64,000 nt of DNA from Antarcticimicrobium luteum. GTDB taxonomy: Bacteria > Pseudomonadota > Alphaproteobacteria > Rhodobacterales > Rhodobacteraceae. The stretch lies in NCBI RefSeq assembly GCF_004358185.1, contig NZ_SMUV01000068.1, positions 112,406-176,405 on the forward strand, given 5' to 3'. Below are positions 1 through 7,674 of this stretch, piece after piece (within the stretch, counting starts at the first letter, position 1; each line of letters starts with the position of its first letter). The notes under the pieces are model-generated. The model searched no databases and was not told where the DNA came from. It saw only the letters and a program-made list of their open reading frames with translations. A program made the translations under genes and the position numbers.

Positions 1-195
1 ATCGAGAGCGATCATGCCGCCCTCAAAAAACTCATCACACCCATGCGCGGCTTCAAGTCCCGGTCATCTGCAAAAGCTACTCTGCGCGGGATCGAAGCGA
101 TCCGAACCATCAAACGCGGTCATGTCTATGGCAAGGACCCAGGGATCACAGGCGAAGTCCGTTTCGTGGAAAGCCTCTTCGGGATGGTCGCGTGA
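1..195 (+). mobile_element. IS6-family transposase, C-terminal part (window starts inside it)
   Basis: The first 64 codons are open from base 1 and end in TGA at 193-195. The start IESDHAALKKLI followed by GFKS, an ATLRGIE segment and HVYG is the typical end of IS6/IS26-type DDE transposases, and the Glu of IESDH fits the third catalytic residue. The upstream part, with the two Asp residues and the helix-turn-helix, lies outside the window, so intactness cannot be judged. Family assignment is supported by the terminal repeat just downstream. Confidence 0.75.
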
Positions 196-230
196 GCGCG
201 GCGTTCTAACCAGCCAAATCCTAGGCTGAG

Positions 231-250
231 ACAAATAATGCAACAGATCC
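231..250. repeat. Right terminal inverted repeat of the IS6-family element
   Basis: Read inward on the minus strand the end begins GGATCTGTTGCATTATTTGT, which fits the GGnnCTGTTGCA terminus of IS6-family elements. It lies 36 bases after the transposase stop, the usual distance. The element therefore ends near base 250. The partner repeat and target duplication are outside the window. Confidence 0.65.
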
Positions 251-314
251 GACCGGCGAGACACCGCGCGCCTTCCGCGAAAGAATGCGGCGCGGCCCGC
301 CGGCCGGATTGACA

Positions 315-345
315 GCGGCCCGCCGCCGTTGCTGCGCCGGGCCGC
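315..345 (-). terminator. GC-rich stem-loop after pcaF
   Basis: GCGGCCCG (315-322) and CGGGCCGC (338-345) form a perfect 8-bp stem just past the pcaF stop on the minus strand. No T-tract follows, so it may be a transcript 3' end stabiliser rather than an intrinsic terminator. Confidence 0.35.
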
Positions 346-356
346 CGGCGACGGTC

Positions 357-1556
357 TCAGACCGCCTCGAGCGCGATGGCGATGCCCTGCCCCACACCGA
401 TGCACATCGTGGACAACGACTTCTCGCCCGGCTTCAGCTCCAGCATGGCGGTGCCGGTGATCCGCGCGCCCGACATCCCCAGCGGATGCCCCAGCGCGAT
501 CGCCCCACCGTTGGGGTTCACCCGCGGATCGTCATCGGCGATGCCCAGTTCGCGCAGCGTCGCCAGCCCTTGGCTGGCAAAGGCCTCGTTCAGCTCGATC
601 ACCGCGAAATCCGCCTGCGTCAGGCCCAGCCGCGCCATCAGCTTTTTCGAGGCGGGCGCCGGGCCGATGCCCATGATCCGCGGCGGCACCCCCGCCGTCG
701 CCCCGCCCAGAACGCGGGCAATCGGGCGCAGGCCGTTCCGTTCGGCCGCCTCTCTGGTCGCAAGGATCAACGCCGCCGCGCCATCGTTCACCCCGGAGGC
801 GTTGCCCGCCGTCACCGTGCCGTCGGCCTTGACGAAAGTGATCAGCTTTTGCAGGTCTGCCGGCGCGGTCTGCGGACGCGGATGTTCGTCCATGTCCACG
901 ACGAGGGGATCGCCCTTTCGCCGGGGAATGATCACCGGGGTGATTTCCTTTGCCAGGCGGCCGCTGTCCATCGCGCGTCCCGCCTTTTGCTGCGACCGCA
1001 GGGCAAAGGCATCCTGATCGCTGCGGGAAATGTCAAAGTCCTCAGCCACGTTCTCGGCGGTTTCCGGCATGGAATCGACGCCGTATTGCGCCTTCATCAG
1101 CCTGTTGACGAAACGCCAGCCGATGGTGGTGTCATGCACCTCGGCCGCGCGGGAAAAGGCGCCGGTCGCCTTGGGCATGACAAAGGGTGCCCGGCTCATG
1201 CTTTCGACGCCACCGGCCACGATCAGCTCGGCCTCGCCGGCACGGATCGCCCGGGCGCCGGTGATGATCGCATCCATCCCCGACCCGCACAGCCGGTTGA
1301 TGGTGCTGCCCGGCACCGTTTCGGGATAGCCTGCCAGCAGCAGCGACATGCGCGCCACGTTGCGGTTGTCCTCGCCCGCCTGGTTGGCGCAGCCGAAGAT
1401 CACCTCGTCGACCGCCGCCAGATCCAGATCCGGGTTGCGCGCGGCCAGCGCCCTGAGCGGGATCGCCCCCAGATCGTCGGGGCGCACCGCTGACAATACG
1501 CCGCCGTAGCGGCCGATCGGGGTGCGGATATAATCACAGATAAAGACGTCTTGCAT
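357..1556 (-). CDS. pcaF: 3-oxoadipyl-CoA thiolase (beta-ketoadipyl-CoA thiolase)
   Basis: This 399-residue thiolase should cleave 3-oxoadipyl-CoA into succinyl-CoA and acetyl-CoA, the last step of the beta-ketoadipate pathway. The nucleophile Cys90 is in INRLCGSGMD. The ESMSRAPFVM segment, the NEAF motif, the GHPLGMSG motif with the catalytic His, and the C-terminal MCIGVGQG with the second Cys are all present. The ATG overlaps the pcaJ stop by one base, and the pcaI-pcaJ-pcaF order separates it from general acetyl-CoA acetyltransferases. No ring-cleavage genes are in the window, so 3-oxoadipate must come from enzymes encoded elsewhere. Confidence 0.87.
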   Translation of the reverse strand: MQDVFICDYIRTPIGRYGGVLSAVRPDDLGAIPLRALAARNPDLDLAAVDEVIFGCANQAGEDNRNVARMSLLLAGYPETVPGSTINRLCGSGMDAIITGARAIRAGEAELIVAGGVESMSRAPFVMPKATGAFSRAAEVHDTTIGWRFVNRLMKAQYGVDSMPETAENVAEDFDISRSDQDAFALRSQQKAGRAMDSGRLAKEITPVIIPRRKGDPLVVDMDEHPRPQTAPADLQKLITFVKADGTVTAGNASGVNDGAAALILATREAAERNGLRPIARVLGGATAGVPPRIMGIGPAPASKKLMARLGLTQADFAVIELNEAFASQGLATLRELGIADDDPRVNPNGGAIALGHPLGMSGARITGTAMLELKPGEKSLSTMCIGVGQGIAIALEAV

Positions 1557-2242
1557 CACAGGGTCTCCGGTACAATCAGGTCGGCCGGCCCGCCGTCGGT
1601 GTGCAGGGTCGCGCCCGTCACCGCCTGCAGGTCCGCCATGGAAATCCGGGGCAGTTTTTCGCGCAGCACGAAATGCCCGTCCTCGACATCGATCACCGCC
1701 AGCGAGGTGTAGACGCGCGTCACGCACCCCTTGCCCGTCAGCGGAAAGCTGCATTGCTCGACCAGCTTGGGCTGGCCGTCCCGGGTCACGTGGTCGGTGA
1801 CGACCGCAACCCGCTTGGCGCCATGCACCAGGTCCATCGCGCCGCCCACCGCCGGCACGCCGCCGCGCCCGGTGGACCAGTTCGCCAGATCGCCGTTCTG
1901 CGCCACCTGGAACGCGCCGAGGATCGCCACATCCAGATGGCCGCCGCGCACCATGGCGAAGCTGTCGGCATGGTGAAAGAACGCTGTGCCGGGGCGGACC
2001 GTGATCGCCTTCTTGCCGGCGTTGATACAGTCCCAGTCCTCCTGCCCTGGCTCGGGGGCGGGGCCGAAATCCAGCACGCCGTTTTCGGTGTGAAAGATCG
2101 CCTGCCGGCCTTCGGGCTGGAATTGGGCGACCATCTCGGGAAACCCGATGCCGAGGTTGACATAGGCGCCGTCGACGATGTCCTGCGCCGCGCGCCATGC
2201 GATCTGGGCGTTGGTCAGTTTGATCTCGCTGATATCGGTCAT
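1556..2242 (-). CDS. pcaJ: 3-oxoadipate CoA-transferase, beta subunit
   Basis: This 228-residue family I CoA-transferase beta subunit pairs with PcaI to move CoA from succinyl-CoA to 3-oxoadipate. The catalytic Glu is in the TENGVLDFGPAP block near residue 52, and the GIGFPEMV and GGAMDLVHGA stretches are typical of the family. Its ATG overlaps the pcaI stop by four bases (ATGA), and its own stop overlaps the pcaF start, so the three genes are translationally coupled. The sequence alone could also fit a succinyl-CoA:acetoacetate transferase; neighbouring pcaF and the IclR gene favour pcaJ. Confidence 0.85.
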   Translation of the reverse strand: MTDISEIKLTNAQIAWRAAQDIVDGAYVNLGIGFPEMVAQFQPEGRQAIFHTENGVLDFGPAPEPGQEDWDCINAGKKAITVRPGTAFFHHADSFAMVRGGHLDVAILGAFQVAQNGDLANWSTGRGGVPAVGGAMDLVHGAKRVAVVTDHVTRDGQPKLVEQCSFPLTGKGCVTRVYTSLAVIDVEDGHFVLREKLPRISMADLQAVTGATLHTDGGPADLIVPETL

Positions 2243-2946
2243 GGGTATACCGCCCCCTCGCGGTTGAGCACCTCTTCCTGCGCCGGGTTCGTCACCTCGA
2301 CGACGGCATCGACGAAAATCCCCGGTGTCACCACATGCTCGGGGTCGATCCCGCCGAGCGGCACAATGCGGCTCGCCTGCACGATGCTGCGCCTCGCCGC
2401 CATCGCCATGATCGGATTGAAGTTCCGCGCCGCCATCCGATAGGTCAGATTGCCGTGCGGGTCGGCGCACTCCGCCTTGACCAGCGCGTAATCGGCCTTC
2501 AGCCAGCGTTCCTGAATATAGGCGTGCCCCTCGAACTCCTCCACCGGCTTGCCCTCGGCCAGGTCGGTGCCATAGCTGGTGGGCGTGTAGAACGCCGGAA
2601 TGCCCGCGCCGCCGGCGCGAATGCGTTCGGCCAGCGTCCCCTGCGGCACGATCTCCAACTCGATCTTTCCCGCCTTGTAGAAATCGTTGAACACCGTGGG
2701 ATCGGCGGAACGCGGAAAGGAACAGATCAGCCGGCGCACCCGGCCCTGTTCGATCAGCGCGGCCAGCCCGACATGCCCGTTGCCGGCGTTGTTGTTGATG
2801 ACCGTCAGATCCCGGGCGCCCTGATCGATGAGGGCGTGAATCAGTTCGAGCGGCGCGCCCGAGCCGCCGAAGCCGCCGATCATGACGGATGCGCCATCGG
2901 GAATATCGGCGACCGCCCCGGCCAGAGATGAGATTGTTTTGTCCAT
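2239..2946 (-). CDS. pcaI: 3-oxoadipate CoA-transferase, alpha subunit
   Basis: First gene of the pca operon, 235 residues. The GGFGGSGAPLELI block near residue 23 is the CoA-binding signature of family I alpha subunits, and the INNNAGNGHVGLAALI and FPRSADPTVF stretches are also typical. A strong AGGAGG ribosome site lies just before the ATG on the minus strand. It forms the heterodimeric transferase with the next gene. It is transcribed away from the IclR regulator, and their shared 103-bp gap holds a palindrome likely to control it. Confidence 0.85.
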   Translation of the reverse strand: MDKTISSLAGAVADIPDGASVMIGGFGGSGAPLELIHALIDQGARDLTVINNNAGNGHVGLAALIEQGRVRRLICSFPRSADPTVFNDFYKAGKIELEIVPQGTLAERIRAGGAGIPAFYTPTSYGTDLAEGKPVEEFEGHAYIQERWLKADYALVKAECADPHGNLTYRMAARNFNPIMAMAARRSIVQASRIVPLGGIDPEHVVTPGIFVDAVVEVTNPAQEEVLNREGAVYP

Positions 2947-3015
2947 GCGGAATCCTCCTGCCCGGCAGTGCTAGGCGCAATTTCAGGTCGTTTCCAGACG
3001 TCTCGTTCGCATATT

Positions 3016-3034
3016 GACATTTGTTCAAAATGTC
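3016..3034. promoter_or_regulatory. Palindromic operator candidate between pcaI and the IclR gene
   Basis: GACATT (3016-3021) and AATGTC (3029-3034) form a perfect inverted repeat with a 7-base spacer in the divergent promoter region, next to a TTGACA hexamer at 3014-3019 read on the plus strand. IclR-family regulators usually bind such sites in the gap they share with their target operon. Confidence 0.5.
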
Positions 3035-3049
3035 GGTCGTCATGGTCGC

Positions 3050-3799
3050 ATGGTGAACAGAACCGACCTCATAGGCTCTCTGGCCAAGGGGCTGAGCGTG
3101 CTCGAAGTGTTTGGCGGCGATACCCCGCGCCTGTCGATCGCAGAGGTGGCCGAGGCGACCGGGCTGGACCGGGCCACCGCGCGGCGGTGCCTGCTGACCC
3201 TGCGCGAGCTCGGCTATGCCGATTTCGACGGAAAATATTTCCAGCTCACCCCGCGGGTGCTGCGGCTGGGCACCGGAGCTTTCGCGGCGATGCCGTTGCC
3301 GCAGATCGTGCAGCCCTGGCTGGACCAGCTGTCCGAGCGGATCGGGCAATCCAGTTCGGTTTCGATCCTCGATGAGACGGAAATCGTCTATGTCGCCCGC
3401 GCGGCGCAGCGGCGGGTGATGTCCATCGGGCTGATGCCGGGATCGCGCCTGCCGGCGCATTGCGCCTCGATGGGGCGCGTGTTGCTCGCGGCGTTGCCGC
3501 CGCCGCAGGCACGCGCGTTGATCGACAGGTCGGACCTGACACCGCGCACGGTCAACAGCGTCACCGACCCCGACGAGATCATGGAACGAATCGCCCAGGT
3601 CCGGACCGACGGCTTTGCTGTCATCGAACAGGAGGTCGAGATCGGGCTGCGCTCGCTCGCGGTGCCGGTGCTGAACGCCCGCGGCCTCGTGGTCGCCGCG
3701 CTCAACACCGGCCTGGCCGCCTCCGATGCGGATCTCGTCCGCGACTACCTGCCCGAGCTGCTTCGGGTACAGGTCGGGTTGCGCAAGACCCTGACCTGA
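3050..3799 (+). CDS. IclR-family transcriptional regulator of the pca operon (PcaR/PcaU type)
   Basis: The 249-residue protein has an N-terminal winged helix with the helix-turn-helix around LSIAEVAEATGLDRATARR (residues 27-45), then an IclR effector domain from about residue 85 to the end, including SVSILDETEIVYVAR and the conserved CASMGRVLLA block. I chose the ATG at 3050; a TTG at 3014 in the same frame would add 12 residues but lies in the operator palindrome. Being divergent from pcaIJF it is probably the regulator responding to a protocatechuate-pathway intermediate. Whether it activates or represses cannot be read from the sequence. Confidence 0.8.
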   Translation: MVNRTDLIGSLAKGLSVLEVFGGDTPRLSIAEVAEATGLDRATARRCLLTLRELGYADFDGKYFQLTPRVLRLGTGAFAAMPLPQIVQPWLDQLSERIGQSSSVSILDETEIVYVARAAQRRVMSIGLMPGSRLPAHCASMGRVLLAALPPPQARALIDRSDLTPRTVNSVTDPDEIMERIAQVRTDGFAVIEQEVEIGLRSLAVPVLNARGLVVAALNTGLAASDADLVRDYLPELLRVQVGLRKTLT

Positions 3800-4061
3800 C
3801 GCTCGACACGGTGTCCGGGCTGACATCGCGGATCGGCCTTGCCCGCCGTTGCGCGGCGAAAGACAGGGCTCCACCCGGTTCGTTCCGCAGTCATCCGCCA
3901 GTTTCGCCGCGCCGGGTCGGGCCCGGGTCGCCGCGCCATCCGGGTTGCCGCACCATGGCGCAGGAGACGGTCTGCCGACCTTGCGCACCGCGTCAGACGC
4001 ACAAAAGGCGGTCGCCGGAAAGCGGCCTAAATCCGGGCGCCGCCGGTCTCACCTCTTTGCC

Positions 4062-4805
4062 TCAGGCCGAAAGGTTCGCTCCGCCGTTCACAAAGACCAC
4101 CTGCCCGGTGATGAACTCTGCGGCGGGAGAAGCCAGGAACCGGATGATCTCGGTATAGTCCCTGGGTTCCACCGCGCGACCCGAGGGGTTGCTGTCGCGG
4201 GCGTGGTCCATCAGGCTTCTGGTTTCATCCTCGCCAAAGATGTGCCGGACGGCCTCGGTGCCGACAATGGAGGGCGCGATGGAGTTGATGCGAATTCCGC
4301 GCGGCGCGAGTTCGGTCGCCATGTAACGGATCAGCGCCTCTGTCGCCGCCTTTCCGACACCGATGGCCGCGTAGTTCTTCACGACGATCCGGCCCCCCCG
4401 GCTGGTGAAAAAGAAAATCGTCGACCCGCGGTCCAATAGCTCGTCGAGAGTCTGAACAAGGTAAAGGATCGACAGACTGTTGGTCTCTACCGCCCGGGCC
4501 ATCCTGGCCGGGTCGGATTGCAACACCGGGACGGCATAGGCGTCGACCGCGCAGTGAACGGCCATTTCGACCCGCGCGCCGTCATTGCGGACGGCGTCTG
4601 CGATCTTCTGGCATCCTTCGACCGTGCCCGCGTCGGCCTGCACGACGAGCGTTCTGGCCCCGCGGTCCCGCACCTCCCGCGCGGTCGCCTCTGCCGAAGC
4701 ACCATCGGAATTGAAGTTGATGACGATGGTTTTTCCCGGTTCGGCAAAGGCGAGCGCGACGTCCCGGCCAATACCCTTTGAGCCGCCTGTAATGACGATT
4801 GCCAT
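4062..4805 (-). CDS. FabL-like short-chain dehydrogenase/reductase (divergent enoyl reductase type)
   Basis: The 247-residue Rossmann protein begins MAIVITGGSKGIGRD, the NAD(P)-binding glycine motif. The classical YxxxK motif is absent. Instead Tyr145 and Lys152 sit in NYAAIGVGKAATEALIRY, a Y-x6-K spacing typical of the FabI and FabL enoyl-ACP reductases. The sequence after it (RYMATELAPRG, then a GRAVEPRDY block, a GQVVFVNGG block) resembles Bacillus FabL more than FabI from memory. It is divergent from the DUF3237 gene and under a GntR-type operator, so a catabolic enone or enoyl thioester reductase is as likely as a lipid role. Confidence 0.7.
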   Translation of the reverse strand: MAIVITGGSKGIGRDVALAFAEPGKTIVINFNSDGASAEATAREVRDRGARTLVVQADAGTVEGCQKIADAVRNDGARVEMAVHCAVDAYAVPVLQSDPARMARAVETNSLSILYLVQTLDELLDRGSTIFFFTSRGGRIVVKNYAAIGVGKAATEALIRYMATELAPRGIRINSIAPSIVGTEAVRHIFGEDETRSLMDHARDSNPSGRAVEPRDYTEIIRFLASPAAEFITGQVVFVNGGANLSA

Positions 4806-4850
4806 GGTGTGAATACCCTCCAAAATCATCGTTCGATATAGCATAACGAA

Positions 4851-4863
4851 ATCGTAGTGCAAT
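4851..4863. promoter_or_regulatory. Putative GntR-type operator (degenerate copy)
   Basis: ATCGTAGTGCAAT differs at two positions from the perfect palindrome at 5395-5407, and the flank (TATTGCC against TAATTGCC) is also shared. It lies between the divergent SDR and DUF3237 genes, 46 bases from the SDR start, a plausible site for repression of both. Confidence 0.5.
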
Positions 4864-4936
4864 ATTGCCCTATACATCGAGCCCCTTCGCAACCTAAACT
4901 TGGAAAAACCGAAGATGCCTGCCGGAGACGCGCGAA

Positions 4937-5401
4937 ATGACCGACTGGACGATACCCCGCACGACACCTCTGGCGGTGATGACGGCGGACCTCGGACCGC
5001 CGCAATCTCATGGCGAGACACCCCGGGGCAATCGCAAGATCGTCCCGGTGACCGGGGGCACGGTGGAGGGGCGGATCAACGGACGGATTCTGCCGTTCGG
5101 AGGGGACTGGGCCCTGACCCGCACCGACGGGGTTCTGGAACTAGACGTGCGCCTGACGATCGAAACATCCGAAGGGGCGCTGATCCATGTCACCTATGCC
5201 GGCATGCGGCACGGGTCGGCGGCAGACCTCGCGGCGCTGGCACGCGGGGACCATGTCCCGCCGGAGCGCTTGTATTTCCGCATCCTTCCAAGGTTCGAAA
5301 CATCCGCGCCCGCTTGGCTCTGGCTGAACCGCATTCTCTGCGTCGGATATGGCGAACGGTTGAAAAGCGGACCGCGCTACCACTTGCACGAGATATTGTA
5401 G
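4937..5401 (+). CDS. DUF3237 family protein
   Basis: The 154-residue protein carries the features of DUF3237/UPF0311: an N-terminal strand with VMTADLGPPQ, the GNRKIVPVTGGTVEGRINGRILPFGGDW core (residues 31-58), and a C-terminal YHLHEIL preceded by WLNRILCVGYGERL. These small beta-barrel proteins have no established general function but recur in aromatic and terpenoid catabolic clusters. It has no signal peptide or membrane segment. The start used follows GACGCGCGAA and gives the family length. Its last codons overlap the operator of the downstream GntR gene. Confidence 0.65.
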   Translation: MTDWTIPRTTPLAVMTADLGPPQSHGETPRGNRKIVPVTGGTVEGRINGRILPFGGDWALTRTDGVLELDVRLTIETSEGALIHVTYAGMRHGSAADLAALARGDHVPPERLYFRILPRFETSAPAWLWLNRILCVGYGERLKSGPRYHLHEIL

Positions 5402-5407
5402 TACAAT
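5395..5407. promoter_or_regulatory. GntR-type operator, perfect palindrome
   Basis: ATTGTA-G-TACAAT is a perfect 13-bp inverted repeat (15 bp with the flanking T and A). It covers the stop codon of the DUF3237 gene (TAG, 5399-5401) and lies 67 bases before the GntR start, fitting autoregulation. TGT/ACA half-sites are typical of FadR-subfamily GntR proteins. Confidence 0.6.
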
Positions 5408-5473
5408 AATTGCCAATACGGTGTGCCAACCGGTTTTCCAAAACCGCATTGGTCAAAGGCAGAGGACCGGAAC

Positions 5474-6193
5474 GTGAAGAAAAACGAAGCGCCTTCGGCT
5501 GACACGACGACAAAACGGGTTCTTCAGAGTTCCCCGGACATCGTGTTCAACGCAATCATCACTGGAATCCGAAGTGGATCTCTGGTCCCGGGGCAGCGAT
5601 TGGTCGAGGCCGATCTGACAGAGAGCCTGGGCGTCAGCCGTGGCCCCGTGCGCGAGGCGCTGAAACGGCTGGCCGCGGAAGGGGTTGTCACGCTGAACGC
5701 CAACCGCGGGGCCTTTGTCCGCGCCCTCAACCGCAAGGATGCGGATGATTTGCTGCGGGTGCTGGAAGTGAACTGCGCGCTCGGCGCCCGGCTGGCCGCC
5801 CGCAAGATCGAAGAGGGCTATATGCGGGCGGAGTTCGAGGCCGCGGCCGAAGAGCTCCTGTCGCATGAGGCCAGGGGCGATTCCCACGATTTCATCGAAG
5901 CGCGGCGCAAATTCTATGACGTGCTGTTCATGGTGACCGACAACATGGAGCTGCACAGGATCATTCCGCTGATGAACATCCATCTGCTGCGCCTGCAGTT
6001 CCAGACCCGGGTATCCGAAGCGGACCGCAAGAAACGGTTCGACGAATACCGGGCGGTGATCTCGGCGATCCTGACCGCGCAGCCCAAGCGGGCCGGGCGG
6101 CTGATGGCAATCCATATCCGTCGCACGCGCCTTTCGATCTCGCGCCTGACGGATGATGCCTTCCGCACCGGGCTGACCCGCGCCGACGGATAA
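5474..6193 (+). CDS. GntR-family regulator, FCD (FadR-like) type
   Basis: A 239-residue regulator. Residues about 20-85 form the winged helix (LVPGQRLVEADLTESLGVSRGPVREALKRL is diagnostic of GntR proteins, spread over residues 37-66), and the remainder is the all-helical FCD ligand domain with conserved polar residues in FIEARRKFYDVLF. I prefer the GTG at 5474, which follows GAGG at the right distance; a GTG at 5423 would add 17 residues. It is a candidate regulator of the ATTGT-N3-ACAAT sites found across this window, in competition with the second GntR gene near 30.1-30.7 kb. Confidence 0.8.
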   Translation: MKKNEAPSADTTTKRVLQSSPDIVFNAIITGIRSGSLVPGQRLVEADLTESLGVSRGPVREALKRLAAEGVVTLNANRGAFVRALNRKDADDLLRVLEVNCALGARLAARKIEEGYMRAEFEAAAEELLSHEARGDSHDFIEARRKFYDVLFMVTDNMELHRIIPLMNIHLLRLQFQTRVSEADRKKRFDEYRAVISAILTAQPKRAGRLMAIHIRRTRLSISRLTDDAFRTGLTRADG

Positions 6194-6197
6194 TGCG

Positions 6198-6500
6198 TCA
6201 GTCCGCGGACCACGTCCCCATCAGGATCACTGGTGTCACCCCGGTGAAATTCGCAATGTCCGCCTGGGTTTCCGCGCCATGTGCGGTCAGCGCGGCCTGA
6301 GCGGCCCCGGCGTCGTCAAACCGCAGCTCGGCCACCAGCTGGAATGGCGCCGACGGGTCGGCCTCGCTCGGGCACCAGTACCCCAGCTCCCGCATCCCCA
6401 TCGGATCCAACAGACGCCGCACCAGCGGCAGGTGGCTGGCGCGATAATAGTCCAGATCGACAGGACCACCGGCCGGATAAAGCACCGTAACGATGTACAT
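6198..6500 (-). CDS. EthD-domain protein (dimeric alpha-beta barrel)
   Basis: A 100-residue protein. It begins with MYIVTVLYP, has the YYRASHLPLVRRLL block typical of EthD/DABB proteins, and ends VTPVILMGTW. EthD-like proteins are small ferredoxin-fold dimers found in catabolic clusters; some are lyases or isomerases of small aromatic or keto compounds. It is the last gene of the carboxylase operon, nine bases after the thiolase, so a role in handling a pathway intermediate is likely but unproven. Confidence 0.65.
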   Translation of the reverse strand: MYIVTVLYPAGGPVDLDYYRASHLPLVRRLLDPMGMRELGYWCPSEADPSAPFQLVAELRFDDAGAAQAALTAHGAETQADIANFTGVTPVILMGTWSAD

Positions 6501-6509
6501 CCCCGCCCC

Positions 6510-7670
6510 CTATAGCCGCTCGAACAGGGTGGCATTGGCCAATCCGCCGCTTTCGCACATGCTCTGAACCCCGTATTTTCCGCCGGTTTCATCCAGCGCG
6601 GCAAGCAGGTTGGCCGTCAGACGCAGGCCCGAGGCCCCGACAGGATGGCCAAGGGCAATCGCGCCGCCATATCGGTTCACGCGGTCGGGATCGGCTCCGA
6701 TCTCCTGTTGCCAGGCCAGAACCACGCTGGCGAAGGCTTCGTTGATCTCAAAGGCGTCGATCCTGTCGGCGCTCAGGCCCGTGCGGGCCAGCAGTTTGCG
6801 GGTTGCGGGAATCGGCCCCGTCAGCATCATGACCGGGTCATCCCCGACCACCGCAAAGCCAGTGATTGCCGCCCGCGGGGAAAGGCCAAGTTTCGCCGCC
6901 GTCGCCTCCTCCATTATCAGCGCGCAGGCGGCCCCGTCGGTGACCTGGCTGGAGTTTCCGGCCGTCACCGACCAGTCGATCCGCGGGAAACGCCTGGCCA
7001 TCTCTGGATCTTCAAACGCCGGGCGCAGGCTCGCCAGCTTCCCGAGGCTGGTGTCGGCGCGGATCCCTTCGTCCCGGTCCACGTTGCCGACCGGCATGAT
7101 ATCCCGGGCAATCCTGTCGCGGGCGCCCTCCGCGCGATTGTGCGATCTGAGCGCGAAAGCGTCCATTTCACTCCGCCCGAGCTGCCATTCCGCGGCGATC
7201 AGTTCGGCAGAGATACCCTGGTGCACCATGCCGGCGGGATAGCGCGCGTGATACATCGGGCCCATGTTGTCCTTGCCCATGCGGTTGGATTTCGCCGACA
7301 CCCGGCTCATCATCTCGACCCCGCCGGCAATGACGATGTCATATGCCCCGGCGATGACACCCTGCGCCGCAAAGTCCAGCGCCTGCTGGGCCGAGCCGCA
7401 TTTGCGGTCGATGGTCAGGGCCGGCACGCTTTCCGGAAGGCCTGCGGCCAGAACCGCCTGCCGCCCGATATTCGCGGACTGCTCGCCGACCTGAATGACG
7501 CAGCCGGTGATCACGTCCTCGATCAGGGCCGGGTCGATACCGCTGCGGGCCACCAGCGTCTGCAGCACCTGCGCATAAAGGTCCACCGGATGCATATGGC
7601 TGAGTGCGCCCCCCTCCCGGCCACGGCCGAAAGGGGTCCGCAGAATGTCGACGATCACCGCGCGGCGCAT
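6510..7670 (-). CDS. Thiolase (acetyl-CoA C-acyltransferase type)
   Basis: The 386-residue thiolase has nucleophile Cys91 in IDRKCGSAQQ, the EINEAFAS motif, GHPVGASG with the catalytic His, and the second Cys in SMCESGGLANA. It lies four bases behind the carboxyltransferase gene in the same operon. If the carboxylase makes a beta-keto acid and the operon's ligase makes its CoA ester, this enzyme would cleave the ester to acetyl-CoA and a shorter acyl-CoA. The substrate is inferred from context only. It belongs to the degradative rather than biosynthetic subgroup judging by its broad similarity to FadA/FadI. Confidence 0.8.
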   Translation of the reverse strand: MRRAVIVDILRTPFGRGREGGALSHMHPVDLYAQVLQTLVARSGIDPALIEDVITGCVIQVGEQSANIGRQAVLAAGLPESVPALTIDRKCGSAQQALDFAAQGVIAGAYDIVIAGGVEMMSRVSAKSNRMGKDNMGPMYHARYPAGMVHQGISAELIAAEWQLGRSEMDAFALRSHNRAEGARDRIARDIMPVGNVDRDEGIRADTSLGKLASLRPAFEDPEMARRFPRIDWSVTAGNSSQVTDGAACALIMEEATAAKLGLSPRAAITGFAVVGDDPVMMLTGPIPATRKLLARTGLSADRIDAFEINEAFASVVLAWQQEIGADPDRVNRYGGAIALGHPVGASGLRLTANLLAALDETGGKYGVQSMCESGGLANATLFERL

Positions 7671-7674
7671 CGGA

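Noticed and set aside
3014..3049. TTG start adding 12 residues to the IclR regulator
   Set aside because: It lies in the palindrome and TTGACA hexamer, so it is more likely promoter sequence.
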